A DNA stretch of 64,000 bases from JBBROS01 sp963752225. GTDB taxonomy: Bacteria > Pseudomonadota > Alphaproteobacteria > Acetobacterales > Acetobacteraceae. Where the stretch lies: contig CAVVXS010000007.1 in the NCBI GenBank assembly GCA_963752225.1, positions 1,922,001 through 1,986,000 of the forward strand, written 5' to 3'. Below are positions 34,717 through 42,278 of the stretch, piece after piece; within the stretch, counting starts at the first letter, position 1; each line of letters opens with the position of its first letter. The notes under the pieces were generated by a model. The model did not search any database. It had not been told where the DNA came from and saw nothing but the letters and a program-made list of their open reading frames with translations. Position numbers and translations under genes: made by a program.

Positions 34717-35907
34717 GTGCTGGCCGGAAGCGGCAATGCCGCGCGCAACCGGGGCCTCGAGGCGATGGCGGCGGCCTTGCGGGCCGGCGCCGACCGCATC
34801 CTGGCCGCCAACGACCGCGACCTGGCCGCCTTCACCGGCGGCGGCGCCTTTCGCGACCGGCTCACCTTGACGCCGCCGCGGCTGGAGGCGATGGCGGCTG
34901 GCCTCGAGCAGGTCGCTGCACTCCCGGACCCGCTGGCGCGCACGCTTGCGGAATGGACGCGGCCGAACGGACTGCACTTCCGCCGCATCGCCGCCCCGCT
35001 CGGCGTGGTGGGCATGATCTACGAGAGCCGGCCCAATGTCGGCGCCGACGCGGCCGGGCTGTGCCTCAAATCGGGCAACGCGGTCATCCTGCGCGGCGGT
35101 TCCGATAGTTTCTGGTCGGCCGGCGCCATCCTCGCGGCGCTGCGGCAGGGTTTGCGCGCCGCCGGGCTGCCGGAGGACGCGGTCCAGGCGGCGCCCGGCG
35201 CCGAACGCGGCTACGTCGCCGCCATGCTGGGCGCGGCCGGGCTGATCGACCTTATCATCCCGCGCGGCGGCCGTGGCTTGGTCGAGCGGGTGCAGCGGGA
35301 CGCGCGAGTGCCGGTGCTCGCGCACGCCGACGGACTTTGCCACACCTACGTCCACGCTGCCGCCGAGCCGGCCATGGCGCGCGCCGTGCTTGCCAATGCC
35401 AAGATGCGCCGCACCGGCGTCTGCGGCTCGACCGAAACGCTGCTGATCGACGCCGCCTGCGCGCCCGATCTGCTGCCGCTGCTGGTGGACGATCTGGCGG
35501 CGCTCGGCTGCAGCTTCGTCGCCGATGCGCGCGCCCGGGCGATTCTCCCGGCCCTGCCGCCCGCAACCGACGCGGACTTCGCGACCGAGTGGCTGGATGC
35601 CAAGCTCAACGTCGCCGTGGTGGACGGGGTCGAGGAGGCGCTCGCCCACATCGCCCGCTACGGCAGCTCCCACACGGAGGCGATCATCACCGCCGACGCG
35701 GCGGCGGCGCAGCGCTTCCTCGGCGGGGTCGGCAGCGCGGTCGCGCTGTGGAATGCCAGCACCCAGTTCTGCGACGGCGCCGAGTTCGGGTTCGGCGCCG
35801 AGATCGGCATCGCCACGGGCAAGGTCCACGCGCGCGGACCGGTGGGCGTCGAGCAGCTCACGACATTCCGCTATGTCGTCACGGGCACGGGCCAGGTGCG
35901 CCCCTGA
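34717..35907 (+). CDS. proA: Gamma-glutamyl phosphate reductase
   Basis: NADPH enzyme that reduces gamma-glutamyl phosphate to the semialdehyde in proline synthesis. At least 396 residues: LDRLTLTP-like segment FRDRLTLTPPRLEAMAAGLEQV, PLGVVGMIYESRPNVGADAAGLC, GNAVILRGG, DLIIPRGGRGLVERV, the catalytic Cys in RRTGVCGSTETLL, and GTQHSD-like YGSSHTEAII. GTG 34717 is the first canonical start but has no ribosome-binding site and drops the first helix. The frame is open and protein-like back to about 34633 (AAAGAAWINDAGERAKTAAS) with no ATG, GTG or TTG. The real start may be non-standard and further upstream. It overlaps nadD. Confidence 0.9.
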   Translation: MLAGSGNAARNRGLEAMAAALRAGADRILAANDRDLAAFTGGGAFRDRLTLTPPRLEAMAAGLEQVAALPDPLARTLAEWTRPNGLHFRRIAAPLGVVGMIYESRPNVGADAAGLCLKSGNAVILRGGSDSFWSAGAILAALRQGLRAAGLPEDAVQAAPGAERGYVAAMLGAAGLIDLIIPRGGRGLVERVQRDARVPVLAHADGLCHTYVHAAAEPAMARAVLANAKMRRTGVCGSTETLLIDAACAPDLLPLLVDDLAALGCSFVADARARAILPALPPATDADFATEWLDAKLNVAVVDGVEEALAHIARYGSSHTEAIITADAAAAQRFLGGVGSAVALWNASTQFCDGAEFGFGAEIGIATGKVHARGPVGVEQLTTFRYVVTGTGQVRP

Positions 35908-36614
35908 CACCGCACATCGGCGGGCGGCCCGACCCGCTGCCGGAATGGGGCGACGGCCGCCGCACCCGGGTCGGCCTGCTGGGTGGCTCCTTCAACCCGG
36001 CGCATGGCGGCCATCTGCATGTGGCGAAGCTGGCGCTGCAACGGCTGCGGCTCGACCAGGTCTGGCTGCTGGTGTCGCCGGGCAATCCGTTGAAGGCCAG
36101 CCATGGCATGGCGGCGCTGGCCGACCGGCTCGAAAGCGCGCGCGGCATCGCCGACCGCCGCCGCATCGTCGCCACCACCATCGAGTCCCGGCTGCATACG
36201 CGATATACCTACGACACGCTGCGGGCCTTGCGGCAGCAATTCCCGCGGGTGCAGTTCGTCTGGCTGATGGGCGCCGACAACCTGGTGCAGCTGCCGCGCT
36301 GGCAGCGCTGGATCGGGATCGCGCGGACGATGCCGGTCGCGGTGATGCCGCGGCCGAGCTACAACCAACGCGCGCTGGCCGGCCAGGCGGCGCACCGGCT
36401 GCGGCCGTGGCTGCGCGACTCGCGGGAGGGGCCAGCCTTGGCCGGCCTCGGCGCGCCTGCCTGGACCTTCCTGCCGGCGCGGCAGAACCCGAGTTCCGCG
36501 ACCGCCATCCGCGAGCGGGGCCAGCGGGAGCCGCGCCACGCCTGGCCGCGCGACGCTGCCGCGTCATCGCCGCTGTTGCAGCGGCGGCCCGTCCTTGCGA
36601 CAACGCGGGGGTAG
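35904..36614 (+). CDS. nadD: Nicotinate-nucleotide adenylyltransferase
   Basis: 236-residue enzyme joining nicotinate mononucleotide and ATP in NAD synthesis. Nucleotide-binding GLLGGSFNPAHGGHLHVAKLAL carries the HxGH motif; DQVWLLVSPGNPLK, FVWLMGADNLVQLPRWQRW and the C-terminal ATP motif SSATAIRE follow. No ATG, GTG or TTG exists in frame near the conserved start. The best candidate is CTG 35904, which overlaps the proA stop as CTGA and has AGGTG 6 bases upstream. The coding assignment is firm; the start codon is inferred. Confidence 0.88.
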   Translation: MTPHIGGRPDPLPEWGDGRRTRVGLLGGSFNPAHGGHLHVAKLALQRLRLDQVWLLVSPGNPLKASHGMAALADRLESARGIADRRRIVATTIESRLHTRYTYDTLRALRQQFPRVQFVWLMGADNLVQLPRWQRWIGIARTMPVAVMPRPSYNQRALAGQAAHRLRPWLRDSREGPALAGLGAPAWTFLPARQNPSSATAIRERGQREPRHAWPRDAAASSPLLQRRPVLATTRG

Positions 36615-36659
36615 CCGCCGCACCGGCGTCGAGGAGCAGATCCCATCGCCAGGAAGCCC

Positions 36660-37163
36660 GTGTCCGATCCGGCCAAGCCCGCCGCCAAGCGCCGGGCGCC
36701 GAAACCTGCGCCGGAATTGGCGGAGGCCGCCAAGGTTCCGGGCACGCCGCGCAAGAAGGCGGCTGCCGCCGGGCCACGCGCGCGCAAGCCGGCCGCGGCG
36801 AGTGCTGCCGCCGTGCAGAAGGAACGGCTCGACCAAGTGCAGGCGGTGATCGTCGAAAGCCTCGAAGCCGACAAGGCCGAGGCGGTGACGACGCTCGACC
36901 TCGCCGGCCGGGCGGCGTTCACCGACCGGATGGTGATCGCGACCGGCCTGGCCGACCGGCAGATCTCGGCCATGGCGCAGCACTTGGAGGAAAAGCTGGC
37001 CGAGGTCGGCATCAAGCGGGTGCAGATCGAAGGCAGCGGCGGCTCCGACTGGGTGCTGATCGACGCCGGCGACATCGTGGTGCACCTGTTCAAGCCGGAT
37101 GCGCGGGCGCTGTATGGCCTCGAGAAGATGTGGGGCGCGGAGTTGGACGAGCCCGACGCCTGA
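36660..37163 (+). CDS. rsfS: Ribosome silencing factor
   Basis: 167-residue Iojap/RsfS protein that binds ribosomal protein uL14 and blocks subunit joining under starvation. The conserved domain is at about residues 60-160: LEADKAEAVTTLDL, FTDRMVIATGLADRQISAMAQHLEEKL, GSDWVLIDAGDIVVHLFKPDARALYGLEKMW. An unusually long basic, Ala/Lys/Pro-rich tail precedes it (about 55 residues). GTG 36660 has AGGA 5 bases upstream. It is 45 bases after nadD, the usual nadD-rsfS neighbourhood. Confidence 0.93.
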   Translation: MSDPAKPAAKRRAPKPAPELAEAAKVPGTPRKKAAAAGPRARKPAAASAAAVQKERLDQVQAVIVESLEADKAEAVTTLDLAGRAAFTDRMVIATGLADRQISAMAQHLEEKLAEVGIKRVQIEGSGGSDWVLIDAGDIVVHLFKPDARALYGLEKMWGAELDEPDA

Positions 37164-37189
37164 CGGCGCGGGTTCCGCCCTCGGCCGGG

Positions 37190-37468
37190 CTATTTCTTCC
37201 GCAGCCGCTTGACGTTGGCAGTGACGCCCTTGTGCCAGGGCGCCAGCAGCGACTTGGCCGACGCGCGGCCGCCGGTGCGCAGCAGCGTCGCCGCGCTGCT
37301 TGCCGCGGCCGACTTCTTTTCCGCGACCATCTTCCGATACTCGGCCGGCGAGCAGGCGCCGGTCGCCATCATCATCGTGCGCCGGGCAATGACCTCGAAC
37401 GAGGCCATGCCGACCTGCGCCGCCATGAGCGGAAAGGCGAAGGCGGTTGATCGTTTGCGGCGCGGCAT
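37190..37468 (-). CDS. Small basic protein of unknown function, phasin-like composition
   Basis: 92 residues: MPRRKRSTAFAF start, a stretch with many Met (MAAQVGMASFEVIARRTMMMA), then SPAEYRKMVAEKKSAAASSA and a basic end (HKGVTANVKRLRKK). GGAG 7 bases upstream of ATG 37468 makes it likely to be real; a longer in-frame ORF adds 32 improbable residues. Helical, Ala-rich segments recall small phasin-like proteins tied to polyhydroxyalkanoate granules, and phaC lies 11 kb away, but this is a weak analogy. It is divergent from the decarboxylase-like gene. Confidence 0.6.
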   Translation of the reverse strand: MPRRKRSTAFAFPLMAAQVGMASFEVIARRTMMMATGACSPAEYRKMVAEKKSAAASSAATLLRTGGRASAKSLLAPWHKGVTANVKRLRKK

Positions 37469-37593
37469 CGTCGTGCTCCGGGACGTCGTCGCCTTTCTAC
37501 GCTCGAACGAACGGAAATATCCTCCCCGGCGCGCGCGGGATGACAGAAGCGGCGATCGGTGCATCCTGGCGGCAAGACGACCGAGGAACGCCC

Positions 37594-38145
37594 ATGCCGC
37601 GCATGACCATGCCCGACCCCGCCGCGATGACCGACGACCAGCGTGCCGCCTGCGCCGACGCCGCCGCCAGCAAGCGCGGCCGGCCGCCGGCGCCGTTCGC
37701 GGCCTGGCTGCACGCGCCCGAGTTCGCCCGCCGCGCCCAGTCGCTCGGCGCGCTGCTGCGCTACGACACGACCCTGCCGCCGCGCTTGTCGGAACTCGCC
37801 ATCCTGCTGACAGCCCGGCACTGGACCGCCCACTACGAATGGAAGGTGCACAAGCAGGCCGCCCTCGACGGCGGCCTGGCCCCCGCGGTGATCGACGCCA
37901 TCGCCAAGCGGCAAACCCCGGAGTTGATCGCCGCCGACGAGCGCATGGTCTACACCGTCGCGCAATCGCTGCTGCAGACCCAGGCCGTGCCGAACGTCCT
38001 ATACGCCGAGGCAGTGGCGGTGCTCGGAGAGCGCGGGATGGTCGAGTTGGTGGGCGTGCTCGGCTACTACGCGCTGGTGTCGATGACGCTCAACACGTTC
38101 CAGATCGGCCTGCCGGACGCGTATCAGCCCGAGTTGGACGCTTGA
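37594..38145 (+). CDS. Carboxymuconolactone-decarboxylase-family protein
   Basis: 183-residue all-helical protein of the CMD/AhpD-like superfamily. Typical core: LGALLRYDTTLPPRLSELAILLTARHWTAHYEWKVH, in which the usual redox Cys pair of AhpD is absent and Glu/His of the YEWKVH segment remain. C-terminal LVGVLGYYALVSMTLNTFQI is the family closing helix. Start ATG 37594 has GAGGA 6 bases upstream. It overlaps the next SDR gene by TTGA, so the two products likely act in one catabolic route. Confidence 0.85.
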   Translation: MPRMTMPDPAAMTDDQRAACADAAASKRGRPPAPFAAWLHAPEFARRAQSLGALLRYDTTLPPRLSELAILLTARHWTAHYEWKVHKQAALDGGLAPAVIDAIAKRQTPELIAADERMVYTVAQSLLQTQAVPNVLYAEAVAVLGERGMVELVGVLGYYALVSMTLNTFQIGLPDAYQPELDA

Positions 38146-38942
38146 GCGGGCGTCTGGCCGGCAAGGTGGCGCTGATCACCGGCGCCGGGTCGGTCGGGCC
38201 GGGCTGGGGCAACGGCCGCGCGGCGGCGGTGATCTTCGCGCGCGAGGGCGCCACGGTGTTCGGCGTGGACCGCGACATGGCGGCGATGGCGGAAACGCGG
38301 GCGCACATTGAGGCCGCCGGCGGACAATTCGCCGCGCACGAATGCGATGTATTGGACGCGGACGCGGTGGCGGCGATGGTGGCCGCCTGCCTCGAGCGGT
38401 TCGGCCGGATCGACATCCTGCTGAACAACGTCGGCGGCTCGGCCGCGGGCGGGCCGGTCGAGATGGACGAGGCGACGTGGGACCGCAACGTCGACTACAA
38501 CTTGAAGACCGTCTTTCTCACGTGCAAGCACGTGCTGCCGGTGATGGAGCGGCAGGGCGGCGGCGCGATCGTCAACACCGCATCCACCTCCGGCATTCGC
38601 TGGACCGGCTCCGCACAGGTCGCCTACGCGGCGTCGAAGGCCGGGGTGATTCAGTTCTCGCGCGTGGTCGCGGTGCAGTACGCCGCCCGCGGCATCCGGG
38701 TGAACACCGTCATCCCCGGCCAGATGCACACGCCGATGGTGGAAGCGCGCCTTGCCGGCCAACGCGCCGGCGGCGACGTCGAGGCCTTGCTGGCGCAGCG
38801 GCAAGCCCGCATTCCGCTCGGCTTCGCCGGCGACGGCCGCGACACCGCGCATGCCGCGCTGTTCCTCGCCTCCGACGAGGCCCGCTTCATCACCGGGACC
38901 GAGATCGTGGTCGACGGCGGCATGTCGGTGCGCTGCGGATGA
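38142..38942 (+). CDS. SDR-family oxidoreductase
   Basis: 266-residue short-chain dehydrogenase. The glycine motif is extended (TGAGSVGPGWGNGRA, residues 12-26), a variant found in a subset of SDRs. DVLDADAV, NNVGG (in place of NNAG), the catalytic Ser in NTASTSG, and YAASK at about 157-161 follow, closing with ITGTEIVVDGGMS. TTG 38142 is the only sensible start, overlapping the upstream stop as TTGA. ATGA overlap with the next gene. Middle gene of an apparent three-gene operon with a decarboxylase-like protein and a dicarboxylate carrier. Confidence 0.88.
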   Translation: MSGRLAGKVALITGAGSVGPGWGNGRAAAVIFAREGATVFGVDRDMAAMAETRAHIEAAGGQFAAHECDVLDADAVAAMVAACLERFGRIDILLNNVGGSAAGGPVEMDEATWDRNVDYNLKTVFLTCKHVLPVMERQGGGAIVNTASTSGIRWTGSAQVAYAASKAGVIQFSRVVAVQYAARGIRVNTVIPGQMHTPMVEARLAGQRAGGDVEALLAQRQARIPLGFAGDGRDTAHAALFLASDEARFITGTEIVVDGGMSVRCG

Positions 38943-40255
38943 GCGCCGGGATCGGCACCGCGCCGCCGCCTGCCCGCTCGCGCTGGTCCGCCCTGCGGCC
39001 GCTCTGGGTGCAGGTGCTGATCGGAATTGCCTGCGCGGTCGTGCTCGGCCTCATCGACCCGGGGCTGGCGGCGGAGATGAAGCCGCTCGGAGACGGCTTC
39101 ATCGCGCTGCTGCGGATGATGCTGGCGCCGATCATCTTCACCACTGTCGTGCTCGGACTGGCCCATGTGAGCGATATCGGCAAGCTGGGCCGGCTCGGCT
39201 GGAAGGCGCTGCTGTATTTCGAGGTCGTCAGCACGATCGGCCTGCTGCTGGGCTTCGTGCTGGTGAACGTGGTGCGGCCCGGCGTCGGCCTGCACGCGAC
39301 CAACCTGGCCGCGAGCCAAGGCGTGACCCAGGCGACCGCGGCGGCCGGCGGGTTCACGGCGGTCAAGTTTTTCCTGAGCATCATTCCCGCGACTCTGGTG
39401 GACGCGTTCGCCAAGGGCGAGATCCTGCAAGTGCTGTTCGTGTCGGTGCTGACCGGGGCGGCGGTCATCCTGTGCCGGGGGCGGGTGGACGGGGTCGTGG
39501 CGGTGGTCGAGCAAGGCCAGACGCTGCTGTTCCGCATCCTCGGCTTCATCATGCGCCTGGCGCCGCTCGGCGCGTTCGGCGCGCTGGCCGCCGCGATCGG
39601 CAGCAACGGCGCCGGTACGCTGGTTTACCTCGCCTGGCTGGTCGGCCTCTACTACGCCGCGGTGCTGCTGTTCGTGTTCGCCGTCCTGGGCGGCATCTGC
39701 GCCCTGGCCGGGCTGCCGCTGTTGCGGATCATCCGGCTGATCAAGGAGGAGCTGCTGCTGGTGCTCGGCACCGCCTCGGGCGAAGTCGCCCTGCCGCGGC
39801 TGCTGGTCAAGCTGAAGCAGGCGGGGGTGGACGAGGCGGTGGTCGGCTTCGTGCTGCCGGCCGGGTACAGCTTCAACCTCGACGGCACCAGCATCTACAT
39901 GGCGATCGCGGTCGGCTTCATCGCCCAGGCCACCGACACGCCGTTCACCTTGGGTCAGCAGCTGAGCGTGCTGGCGGTGACGCTGCTGACGTCCAAGGGC
40001 GGCACCACGGTGGCGGGCGGCGCCTTCGTGAAACTGGCGGCGACGATGCAAACGGTCCGGGCGCTGCCGCTGGGCGGCCTCGGCTTACTGTTCGGGGTAG
40101 ACCGGCTGATGGCCACCGCGATCGCCATGAGCAACGTCGTCGGCAACGTGGTCGCGACCCTGGTGATCGCCCGCTGGGAGGGCTCATTCGACCGCGCGGC
40201 GTTCGACCGCTTTCTCGACAGCGGCGCGATGGATTTGGGCGAAACGGTGCACTGA
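38939..40255 (+). CDS. Dicarboxylate/amino acid:cation symporter (DctA/GltP family)
   Basis: 438-residue inner-membrane carrier. LLRMMLAPIIFTTVVLGLAHVSD marks helices 2-3. Re-entrant loop 1 reads LGTASGEVALPRLLVKL; helix 7 has PAGYSFNLDGTSIYMAIA, the DGT substrate motif; loop 2 is LLTSKGGTTVAGGAFVKLAATM, which differs from the DctA consensus SKGAAGVTGSGF. Helix 8 has MSNVVGNVVATLVIARWEG. The altered loop 2 suggests a different substrate range than C4-dicarboxylates. It is translationally coupled to the SDR gene, so it may import the acid used by that operon. Confidence 0.87.
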   Translation: MSAGIGTAPPPARSRWSALRPLWVQVLIGIACAVVLGLIDPGLAAEMKPLGDGFIALLRMMLAPIIFTTVVLGLAHVSDIGKLGRLGWKALLYFEVVSTIGLLLGFVLVNVVRPGVGLHATNLAASQGVTQATAAAGGFTAVKFFLSIIPATLVDAFAKGEILQVLFVSVLTGAAVILCRGRVDGVVAVVEQGQTLLFRILGFIMRLAPLGAFGALAAAIGSNGAGTLVYLAWLVGLYYAAVLLFVFAVLGGICALAGLPLLRIIRLIKEELLLVLGTASGEVALPRLLVKLKQAGVDEAVVGFVLPAGYSFNLDGTSIYMAIAVGFIAQATDTPFTLGQQLSVLAVTLLTSKGGTTVAGGAFVKLAATMQTVRALPLGGLGLLFGVDRLMATAIAMSNVVGNVVATLVIARWEGSFDRAAFDRFLDSGAMDLGETVH

Positions 40256-40271
40256 TTCGGGGAGAACGACG

Positions 40272-40769
40272 ATGCAGGACCTGCTGCCGAAGGCCGATCG
40301 ATTGGCCGGGCTGTTGAAACAGCGGCGCGAAACGGTGGCGGTCGCCGAATCGTCGTCGGGCGGCCTGGTGGCGGCCGCCCTGCTCGCGGTGCCCGGCGCC
40401 AGCGCCTACTTCGTCGGCGGCGGCATCGCCTACACCGCGGCGGCGCGCGAAGGGCTGCTCGGGATCGGCGCCGCCGAGATGGCCGGGATCCGTTCGGCCT
40501 CCGAACCCTACGCGCTGCTGCTGGCCCGCACGCTGCGCGCCCGGCTCGGCGTGACGTGGGGGATCGCCGAAACCGGCGCCGCGGGCCCGACCGGCAACCG
40601 CTACGGCGACGCGGCCGGCCACACCTGCCTCGCCATCAGCGGTCCAGTGGAGCAGGTCATCACGCTCGAGACGGGTTCGGACGACCGCGTCGCCAACATG
40701 CGCGCCTTCGCGGCCGGGTTGCTCGATCTGTTCGCGGCGGCGCTGCTACCGGCAGACGTGAAGCCTTGA
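40272..40769 (+). CDS. CinA C-terminal domain protein (nicotinamide-nucleotide amidohydrolase family)
   Basis: 165 residues matching the stand-alone CinA C-terminal (PncC-like) domain. Marks: VAVAESSSGGLVAAALLAVPGAS, which holds the catalytic Ser, YFVGGGIAYTAAAREGLLGI, and WGIAETGAAGPTGNRYGDAAGHTCLAI. PncC removes ammonia from nicotinamide mononucleotide in NAD recycling. The usual loop lacks one Gly found in PncC, so the activity is probable, not certain. GGGGAG is 8 bases upstream of the ATG; the gene starts 17 bases after the carrier gene. Confidence 0.85.
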   Translation: MQDLLPKADRLAGLLKQRRETVAVAESSSGGLVAAALLAVPGASAYFVGGGIAYTAAAREGLLGIGAAEMAGIRSASEPYALLLARTLRARLGVTWGIAETGAAGPTGNRYGDAAGHTCLAISGPVEQVITLETGSDDRVANMRAFAAGLLDLFAAALLPADVKP

Positions 40770-40995
40770 GTCTCGGGAGGCGGCGTCGCGACCCCATCGT
40801 TCGGGTCGAGGGGCGATGTGAGCAGACGCTCCATGTATTGCGCGGCGGAGCCTGAAAGCGGCGGCTCTTGAGCCGGGTGACGGGGTGGATGTCTGACGCT
40901 GAGCCCTGGAGCCGGCACCGGTTGAGTTGTTTGTAGTCCTTCATTGACAGGCCGCGATACGCATCGGCACGCTGCTTCATCGGGAAGGACTTAAT
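40770..40995. other. Intergenic region with an ORF-like remnant on the minus strand
   Basis: 226 bases between cinA-C and the second acyltransferase gene. The minus strand keeps an open frame that can be read as MKQRADAYRGLSMKDYKQLN and on into RLKSRRFQAPP before running into cinA-C. I recognise no family. The stretch ends with TTGACA (40944-40949) on the plus strand but no matching -10. It may be the remnant of a gene or element, or simply the leader of the low-GC acyltransferase gene. Confidence 0.3.
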
Positions 40996-42069
40996 TTGAG
41001 CCATGCAGCACGCCGGCTGGTCCACTTGCAGGCTTTACGGGCGATCGCGGCTTCCCTTGTTGTGCTTGATCATGGGTTAGACCGACTCGTTTCGCTTCAA
41101 GCCGTCGCGCAATCCATGCGGCCGCTTGGCTGGTTCTGTGGCTTCCTGGGCGTGTCGACGTTCTTCGTCGTCAGCGGGCTTATTATGATGCGCACCTCCG
41201 GATCCGCGCCCGGCACGCCGGCGGTCGCCGGTGCGTTCGCGTTCCACCGGCTCGTCCGCATCGTTCCCCTTTACTGGATCGCGACGTTTGCCTACGCCGC
41301 TGCCAAACCGGACCGGCAAATCGGCAATCTGGATCTCCTTAAGTCCCTCACGTTTACCCCATACTTTTCTCCAAACGTGCAAGCAATGCGCCCCGTTCTC
41401 GCGCAAGGATGGACGCTCAATTACGAGGCGTTCTTCTATGCCATGTTCACGGTCTGCCTTTTGTTACCAGCGAGGATCCGTGTACGTTCTCTGCTTATAT
41501 TGTTTCTAGCCCTCGTATGTGCTGGATCCTTCTTGCGCCCGCTTGTCCCGTATGGCGAACCGGCCAACGTCCTGGAGTTTTGGACTGACCCGATCATCTT
41601 GTTCTTTGCGGTTGGTGTCGGAATCGGCTGGCTTGAGATGCGGACCGACTTACGGGCACGGATGCCGATTGCGGGGTCCCTCGCCCTGTTTGCCGTCGCC
41701 GCGGCCCTGTTCTGGTTGTTGGAGGTCACATTTCCAATGCCGTTGATCTGGCAGGCGGTCTTTGGCATTGCCGGTATTGCGAGCACGTTGCTTTGCACGA
41801 TCGCCGACGAGCCGCATCCCGGCCCGCTGACCCGGTTGTTGGAACATGCTGGTGACGCGTCATACAGCACCTACCTCTTTCATCCGGCGGTCGTCATCGT
41901 TTGTGCAACGCTATATGCGCGTTTGCCGCCCAGCCTTCAGTCCCCTCCCGTGTTCCTATGCGTCGTGATCGTCGCAGCCAATGTTGCTGGCTTCGTTATT
42001 TTCCGGACGATCGAACGCCCTCTTACCCGAGCGTTGCGCAAGGCACCCATGCGCTTCGCGAGGTCTTGA
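40996..42069 (+). CDS. Acyltransferase family 3 membrane protein (low-GC)
   Basis: 357-residue polytopic acyltransferase of the OafA/NodX type. RRLVHLQALRAIAASLVVLDHGLDRLV holds the conserved His; FLGVSTFFVVSGLIMMRTS, FHRLVRIVPLYWIATFAYAA, LAQGWTLNYEAFFYAMFTV and LEHAGDASYSTYLFHPAVV follow. Codon use is visibly less GC-rich than in its neighbours, with many AT-ending codons. It lies just downstream of the 3' end of tRNA-Glu, a common landing site for foreign DNA. TTG 40996 has AAGGA 6 bases upstream. It probably decorates a surface polysaccharide. Confidence 0.85.
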   Translation: MSHAARRLVHLQALRAIAASLVVLDHGLDRLVSLQAVAQSMRPLGWFCGFLGVSTFFVVSGLIMMRTSGSAPGTPAVAGAFAFHRLVRIVPLYWIATFAYAAAKPDRQIGNLDLLKSLTFTPYFSPNVQAMRPVLAQGWTLNYEAFFYAMFTVCLLLPARIRVRSLLILFLALVCAGSFLRPLVPYGEPANVLEFWTDPIILFFAVGVGIGWLEMRTDLRARMPIAGSLALFAVAAALFWLLEVTFPMPLIWQAVFGIAGIASTLLCTIADEPHPGPLTRLLEHAGDASYSTYLFHPAVVIVCATLYARLPPSLQSPPVFLCVVIVAANVAGFVIFRTIERPLTRALRKAPMRFARS

Positions 42070-42166
42070 TCAAGCGGTGGTCTCAGCCGCTACACCCAGT
42101 GCACACCGAGCCGTGGTGCTCCATGCCCAGTTTGTGCACCCAGCCTGACCTGGCAGCAGTTGAAAC

Positions 42167-42242
42167 TGGTGCCCCGTACGGGATTCGAACCCGTGTTACA
42201 GCCTTGAAAGGGCCGTGTCCTAGGCCTCTAGACGAACGGGAC
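42167..42242 (-). tRNA. tRNA-Glu (anticodon TTC)
   Basis: 76-base tRNA read by eye from the minus strand. The acceptor stem GTCCCGT pairs with ACGGGGC; the D arm is TCGTCTAGAGGCCTAGGAC; the anticodon loop CCTTTCAAG contains TTC; the T arm GTTCGAATCC sits between CGGG and CCCG; and the end reads A-CCA, encoded in the gene. It closely resembles E. coli tRNA-Glu. It lies between recJ (same strand) and the low-GC acyltransferase. No direct repeat of its 3' end was found within the next 1.4 kb. Confidence 0.96.
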
Positions 42243-42278
42243 CGCGGCGCAGGGGGTAGCGCGGGGGTGGGCGCCGGG

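Noticed and set aside
42071..42166. Possible attachment site or terminator between acyltransferase and tRNA-Glu
   Set aside because: Only a 5-base stem (AGCGG/CCGCT) without T-run is present, and no copy of the tRNA 3' end was found in the preceding 1.4 kb.
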